From an uncultured Blautia sp. (GTDB taxonomy: Bacteria; Bacillota; Clostridia; Lachnospirales; Lachnospiraceae): a DNA stretch of 36,833 nt. Shown here one piece after another: positions 33,304 to 36,833 of the stretch. Location: NCBI GenBank assembly GCA_900551715.1, contig URXG01000018.1:1-36833 (forward strand), written 5' to 3'. The notes beneath the pieces are model-generated. The model saw only the letters and a list, made by a program, of their open reading frames with translations, was not told the origin of the DNA and did no database searches. Position numbers and translations under genes: made by a program. Each line of letters starts with the position of its first letter. Positions within the stretch are counted from its first letter, which is position 1.

Positions 33304-35900
33304 AATTTCTTCTTTTTCCTCCGTCTGCCTATCTGTTCTGGCCCTTTTGTTACAAATACACCAACACATACTCCGATAAATCCCCACACTGCAGCAGGAA
33401 GGCCGCTGTTTCTGGTTTCTGCCTGACTTTCTTCATAGCTTCCCTCTCCTATAGTGCCTTCTTCTTCACCCTGTACATTTGTTTTTTCCAGAGTTTTTCC
33501 GGTTGTTTTGTTTTTGTCATCGTCCTCATAAGGTTTTGCTGTAAATCCCCATCCGGATTTCTTTTTCTTTTTATTTTTGGATTTTGGGGAATCCGAATTC
33601 TTTTTATCGTTTTTATTGTTGGAAACTGTTTTTCCTTTGTTTCCACCGGAAAGTGATTTTCCCTGTCCTCCCGGTTTGCTGCTGTTATTCTGTTTCTTTC
33701 CGTTTTCACTGGAATTATTATTGTTGGAAGGTTTTGGTGTTGGTGTGGCAAGTCCGGTTCCCTTTCCGTCTCCTTTTCCGCCTTTTTTCAACTTCACATC
33801 CGACATATCATAAAGACTGGTCTGACCGTTTTTCATCCGCTGATAAGCCACCAGTGCATAATACCCCTGCTCTGTAGCAATTCCGTTTACCTTGCCGGCC
33901 TCTCCTCCGCCATTGTTGCCACTTCCTGCCTTTACGTGCATAAATCCACTGTTATTAATATGGTAGGAAATCAGATTTTCCACAGTCCATTTTCCACCTT
34001 TAATAAAACGGGGATCTTTCTCCGGATCAATGCCCAGTGCACATAAACCTGTAATAACCTGTGCACAGGATTCTACCGTCTCGATTCCTCCTGTGGAAAA
34101 TCCTCCTGTGGAATTCTGCATTTTGCTAAGTGCGGCGAGTGCCCTGTCAACAGCCTTTGTTACATCCTCACGTTTGTGGTAATACGGTGCAAGAGCCTGC
34201 AGTGCCATTCCGGTAAGATCTGAATCGGCTTTGTTTCCGTTCATAGTCCAGCCGCCTCCGGATACTTCCACACTGAGAAGATGTTTGATAAGTTTCTCCC
34301 TGGAATTCTGATTACCGCCTTTCTTTACTTTAGGAAAGGAATAGGCAGGATTGGAATCCAGTGCAAGAAGTGCCCAGATTGCACCATTTGGTCCCTGTTC
34401 TACGGTCTTGTCAAAGTCTGAAATGTGAGAGAACAGATTATATCCCCCTACATCTCTGGCATCCTTGCCTGCCGCTGTAAGACTTAAGATTGCTTTGGAA
34501 TACTCCGTATATTTAATGGTATTCGTCAGAATTCCCTTGTTTTCTTTCAGATAGTTTGCAAAATGATTATAATATGTAGAAAAATACGAGGAATTCAAAT
34601 TTGCCCCACTTCTTGCCTGTGCAAGAACAAACCATTCACTTCCAACAGTAGGCTTTTTGTCGATCTGCTTTACATAAGAGCCTGTTTCTGAAAGAACTTT
34701 TGAAGCAGATTTTTTAAGGGCTGCTGCCCCCTGTACTACAGTCACTTTGCAGGATGCATGAATCCTGTCATTGCCCTTCAGAGAAACTGTGATCGTTGCA
34801 GATCCCTGTTTTTTTCCTGTTACCTGCCCTTTCGGATCTACAGCTGCCACAGATGTGTTGCTGCTTTTCCAGACCAGTTCATAGGATTCTGTGATATTCT
34901 CCGGTGTAGTAGTTACCTTCAGAGTGGTTTTCTGTCCTGTATTCACGTTTGCTTTACTTTTCAGCGAAATTCCCTGAACAGTAGTAGCAACCTCTGCAAT
35001 ATAAATATTTTTTATATTTTTTGCTTCTTCCAGATAAAAATTACCATCCCCATTATCCTCTGGTTTCAATACTGTGATCTTATTATCTTCAGATACTGTA
35101 AATATCTGAGGATTTTTCATTTTTTTATAATCTTCCGGCATTGGAAAAAGAAGGGCTGTATACTGTGTCGGGTTACAGGCTTCTCCTGTACGAATATCTT
35201 CATAAGAAATATTGATGGCATACTTTATATCCGGCTGACTTCCCGGATTTTCTTTCTGGTACAGTTTCTGAGTTTCTTCTGTATCTTTCTGTTCAATTTC
35301 ATCTGCATGAAGTCTTATATACCAGTTGTCCAGCTGTGCAGTTACCTTGTTATCTGTACCGATCACATCCATAAGCCGGTTGCGGACTGTTACAATTCCT
35401 GAAGCCACATCCTCAGGTGTGGCCAAAAAAACATCCTGGTCATTCTCATAAAGATTGGATGCTGTGATAAAATCCTTCACTGTCTGAGAATCCATATCCA
35501 GCACCTCCGCAGCCAGTGCCGCATCTACTGCTGCTTTTATAAACTGGATATCTTCTGCAACATCCCTGGTTGATTCTGAAGAGTCTGTTTCTTCTGTAGC
35601 ATCCCCACCAGAATCAGTGTTTTTTTCCTGTTTTGGAGAATTTTCTTCTTTTTCTCCACTGTCTGTTTTTTCCCCTTCTTTGTCTGAAGACGATACTTCT
35701 TTTTGATTTTGTTCCGGAGAAACTGGATTTTCTGTTACTTCCGGTTCCTCTGTTTCATTTTCTTTGGTTTCTCCGCTACTTTCTGTATTGTTTTCTGCCT
35801 CATTTTCTGACGCCTCCACTGTCAGTGCCAGTCCGTTTACAGGACTGGCTGTCAGCACCATGGATGCACACAAAACTGCAGCTACCCTCTGTTTGTTCAT
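33300..35900 (-). CDS. Membrane-anchored alpha/alpha-toroid (intrinsic-factor alpha-like) surface protein
   Basis: An 866-residue exported protein: signal peptide (to about 28), Glu/Ser/Asn-rich stalk to about 110, an unrecognised mixed domain (about 112-305), a BIG2 domain (about 308-390, 'VWKSSNTSVAAVDPKGQVTG'), an alpha/alpha toroid (about 420-710) with AIWALLALDSNP, DSDLTGMALQALAPYY, ESCAQVITGLCALGIDP and ATEQGYYALVAYQRMKNG, then a Gly/Asn/Lys linker and a transmembrane helix (about 834-851) with a basic tail. The toroid pattern matches the alpha domain of intrinsic factor/transcobalamin better than an enzyme; I see no DXDD cyclase motif. The start at 35900 is set by the signal peptide; the ribosome site (GGGAG, 12 bases away) is weak. 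First gene of operon A, behind a riboswitch-like leader and terminator. Confidence 0.85.
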   Translation of the reverse strand: MNKQRVAAVLCASMVLTASPVNGLALTVEASENEAENNTESSGETKENETEEPEVTENPVSPEQNQKEVSSSDKEGEKTDSGEKEENSPKQEKNTDSGGDATEETDSSESTRDVAEDIQFIKAAVDAALAAEVLDMDSQTVKDFITASNLYENDQDVFLATPEDVASGIVTVRNRLMDVIGTDNKVTAQLDNWYIRLHADEIEQKDTEETQKLYQKENPGSQPDIKYAINISYEDIRTGEACNPTQYTALLFPMPEDYKKMKNPQIFTVSEDNKITVLKPEDNGDGNFYLEEAKNIKNIYIAEVATTVQGISLKSKANVNTGQKTTLKVTTTPENITESYELVWKSSNTSVAAVDPKGQVTGKKQGSATITVSLKGNDRIHASCKVTVVQGAAALKKSASKVLSETGSYVKQIDKKPTVGSEWFVLAQARSGANLNSSYFSTYYNHFANYLKENKGILTNTIKYTEYSKAILSLTAAGKDARDVGGYNLFSHISDFDKTVEQGPNGAIWALLALDSNPAYSFPKVKKGGNQNSREKLIKHLLSVEVSGGGWTMNGNKADSDLTGMALQALAPYYHKREDVTKAVDRALAALSKMQNSTGGFSTGGIETVESCAQVITGLCALGIDPEKDPRFIKGGKWTVENLISYHINNSGFMHVKAGSGNNGGGEAGKVNGIATEQGYYALVAYQRMKNGQTSLYDMSDVKLKKGGKGDGKGTGLATPTPKPSNNNNSSENGKKQNNSSKPGGQGKSLSGGNKGKTVSNNKNDKKNSDSPKSKNKKKKKSGWGFTAKPYEDDDKNKTTGKTLEKTNVQGEEEGTIGEGSYEESQAETRNSGLPAAVWGFIGVCVGVFVTKGPEQIGRRRKKKKL

Positions 35901-36016
35901 TCTGTTGTTATTTCTCCCATAAACATAAATATTAAATGCTTCTGATATTTTTCCACGCATCCTCGCGGAGCGTTTTTTGCTTTATTGGAACATTACGGAG
36001 TAATTTTCTATAAAGC

Positions 36017-36049
36017 AAAAAAAATCTTCCTGAACTCCTTCAGGAAGAT
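36017..36049 (-). terminator. Intrinsic terminator in the leader of operon A
   Basis: On the minus strand ATCTTCCTGAA pairs perfectly with TTCAGGAAGAT around the loop GGAG, followed by eight T counting the last stem base (36024-36017). It lies between the aptamer-like element and the first gene of operon A, 117 bases upstream of its start, so it is best read as a regulated attenuator and not the end of an upstream gene. Confidence 0.9.
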
Positions 36050-36054
36050 AAAAA

Positions 36055-36180
36055 TTGCAGACTTCACCTGTAAACCCTACATCTCTCAGGAATTTACAGT
36101 GGAAACTGACTTAATACACAGAAGACATTTGTCTGTTCCGGATTCTCACCGGATTATCCATTAATGTTATCAAACAACTG
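36055..36180 (-). promoter_or_regulatory. Divergent cobalamin-type riboswitch aptamer
   Basis: The minus strand shows GGATAATCCGGTGAGAATCC followed by GGAACAGAC, the conserved core seen in cobalamin aptamers. After it come a short GACAAATGTC arm, AAGTCAG, and a 3' part ACAGGTGAAGTCTGC in place of the usual B12 box. The element is about 125 bases, shorter than the two canonical ones in this window. It is placed between a promoter and a strong terminator. I think it is a variant of the cobalamin class; a different ligand cannot be excluded. Confidence 0.65.
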
Positions 36181-36204
36181 TATAACTATAACATTGTCTA
36201 AAAT

Positions 36205-36233
36205 ATTATAAATCATCTGATAAAAATATTCAA
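36205..36233 (-). promoter_or_regulatory. Sigma-A-type promoter for operon A
   Basis: On the minus strand -35 TTGAAT (36233-36228) and perfect -10 TATAAT (36210-36205) with a 17-base spacer, starting 13 bases after the stop codon of the DUF951 gene. The start site would fall about 20 bases upstream of the riboswitch element. Confidence 0.8.
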
Positions 36234-36246
36234 GTGCATTTTTTTC

Positions 36247-36453
36247 TTATATACAGTCATTTTCACAGGTCTGTTTTTTTAGATTTCTGGTGTTTTTCTC
36301 CACCATCTTACGTGGTACCATGATCTGGTGGCCACACCCCATGCATTTCAATCGAAAATCAGCTCCTACACGAAGGATTTCCCAGTCTTTACTGCCACAG
36401 GGATGTCCCTTCTTGAGAGTCACAATATCGCCTACTTCATAGTTAAGTCCCAT
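36247..36453 (-). CDS. DUF951 family protein
   Basis: A 68-residue protein with the typical DUF951 sequence: VGDIVTLKKGHPCGS near the start, WEILRVGADFRLKCMGCGH in the middle and PRKMVEKNTR near the end. Family members are about 60-70 aa, widespread in Firmicutes and of unknown role; the Cys residues (HPCGS, KCMGCGH) suggest a small metal-binding or nucleic-acid-binding fold. AAGGAG lies about 13 bases before the ATG. It lies 56 bases after the Sir2 gene and probably belongs to that transcript, not to the cobalamin operon. Confidence 0.93.
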   Translation of the reverse strand: MGLNYEVGDIVTLKKGHPCGSKDWEILRVGADFRLKCMGCGHQIMVPRKMVEKNTRNLKKQTCENDCI

Positions 36454-36509
36454 ATCTGTTTCTGTACTCCTTATTCTGATTACTTACTGTTTACCAGATC
36501 ACAGCAGAT

Positions 36510-36833
36510 TTAGTTCACTTTTATCTGGGAGAAAACCTGTCCGATAGGTTCTTTAATAAGAAGATCTGCGTTCCGGTCTCTTGGTGTGGAGGACTTGTTG
36601 ATCACTACCAGTGCCTCACCCCGGAAATAGTCAATGAGACCTGCCGCCGGGTAAACTGCAAGGGAAGTTCCGCCGATGATCAGAACCTGTGCTTCCGCTA
36701 TGGCGCGAACGGATTTTTCTATGGTGGTGTTATCCAGTCCTTCTTCATAAAGGACTACATCCGGTTTGATGCGACCGCCACAAGAGCAGGTGGGAATGCC
36801 TTCACTGTTTCTTACATAGTCCAGATCATAAAA
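36510..36833 (-). CDS. Sir2-family NAD-dependent protein deacylase (C-terminal part)
   Basis: Only the last 107 residues are in the window; the gene continues past the right edge. Visible features are the second zinc Cys pair (CSCGG), the following RIKPDVVLYEEGLD segment (equivalent to RPDIVWFGE), the NAD-binding VLIIGGTSLAVYPAAGL and the C-terminal ALVVINKSSTPRD region. Sir2 enzymes remove acyl groups from lysines using NAD and release nicotinamide and O-acyl-ADP-ribose. The family is certain; substrate preference cannot be read. It precedes DUF951 and is probably unrelated to the cobalamin locus. Confidence 0.93.
   Translation of the reverse strand, partial: FYDLDYVRNSEGIPTCSCGGRIKPDVVLYEEGLDNTTIEKSVRAIAEAQVLIIGGTSLAVYPAAGLIDYFRGEALVVINKSSTPRDRNADLLIKEPIGQVFSQIKVN

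Noticed and set aside
33300..35900. Toroid domains as terpenoid cyclases or prenyltransferases
   Set aside because: The fold family fits, but I see no DXDD or comparable catalytic motif; signal peptides and DUF4430 partners fit the intrinsic-factor-like alpha domain better.
1551..35900. Sortase-type LPXTG anchoring of the surface proteins
   Set aside because: No LPXTG-like motif followed by a helix and basic tail was found; the C-terminal helices of the 866- and 1692-aa proteins lack it.
1685..35935. Many plus-strand open frames of 60-214 codons opposite the large genes
   Set aside because: They lie wholly antisense to clear minus-strand genes, lack ribosome sites and recognisable domains, and arise from the low stop frequency opposite biased coding sequence.
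1..36833. Mobile element or phage origin of the locus
   Set aside because: No transposase, integrase, terminal repeats or attachment-site duplications were seen, and base composition looks even across the window by eye.

Overview
The window looks like the chromosome of a low-GC Gram-positive gut anaerobe, most likely a Lachnospiraceae-type Clostridia. Three things point that way: AGGAGG ribosome sites nearly everywhere, very large secreted proteins built from BIG2, FIVAR-like, cadherin-like and FN3-like modules, and BspA-type leucine-rich repeat proteins. Every gene I can support lies on the minus strand, so transcription runs from high to low coordinates. I see no rRNA, tRNA, CRISPR array or insertion sequence.

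Right edge (36833-36247): the C-terminal part of a Sir2-type deacylase and a DUF951 protein, both housekeeping. A good promoter (36205-36233) then drives a leader with a divergent cobalamin-type aptamer and a strong intrinsic terminator. Operon A follows (35900-21321): an alpha/alpha-toroid surface protein with a C-terminal membrane anchor, a DUF4430 lipoprotein, a complete ECF transporter (T, fused A-A, S), a TIM-barrel isomerase-like protein, a 1586-aa surface protein carrying a second toroid, and a secreted DUF4430 protein.

A second promoter and a canonical cobalamin riboswitch with terminator and candidate antiterminator (21205-20785) precede operon B (20766-1551): a leucine-rich repeat protein with no signal peptide, a 652-aa FN3 surface protein, a 1466-aa BIG2/cadherin-like surface protein, a third toroid protein, a MoxR / DUF58 / membrane-transglutaminase trio, a membrane-anchored DUF4430 protein, and a 1692-aa membrane-anchored beta-propeller protein. 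A third promoter plus cobalamin riboswitch (1479-1062) precedes a paralogous leucine-rich repeat gene (1036-200).

Reading of the whole: mammalian intrinsic factor and transcobalamin consist of an alpha6-alpha6 toroid plus a small C-terminal beta domain, and DUF4430 is the bacterial family related to that beta domain. Here the two halves are encoded as separate exported proteins, three of each, under cobalamin riboswitches and beside a dedicated ECF importer. I infer a Gram-positive corrinoid capture and import system built on a split intrinsic-factor-like principle. It also has a beta-propeller protein, which recalls BtuG of Bacteroidetes, and a domain that resembles one I remember from Bacteroidetes cell-surface proteins. 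Riboswitches and protein families are read from the sequence; corrinoid binding and cooperation between the proteins are inference.
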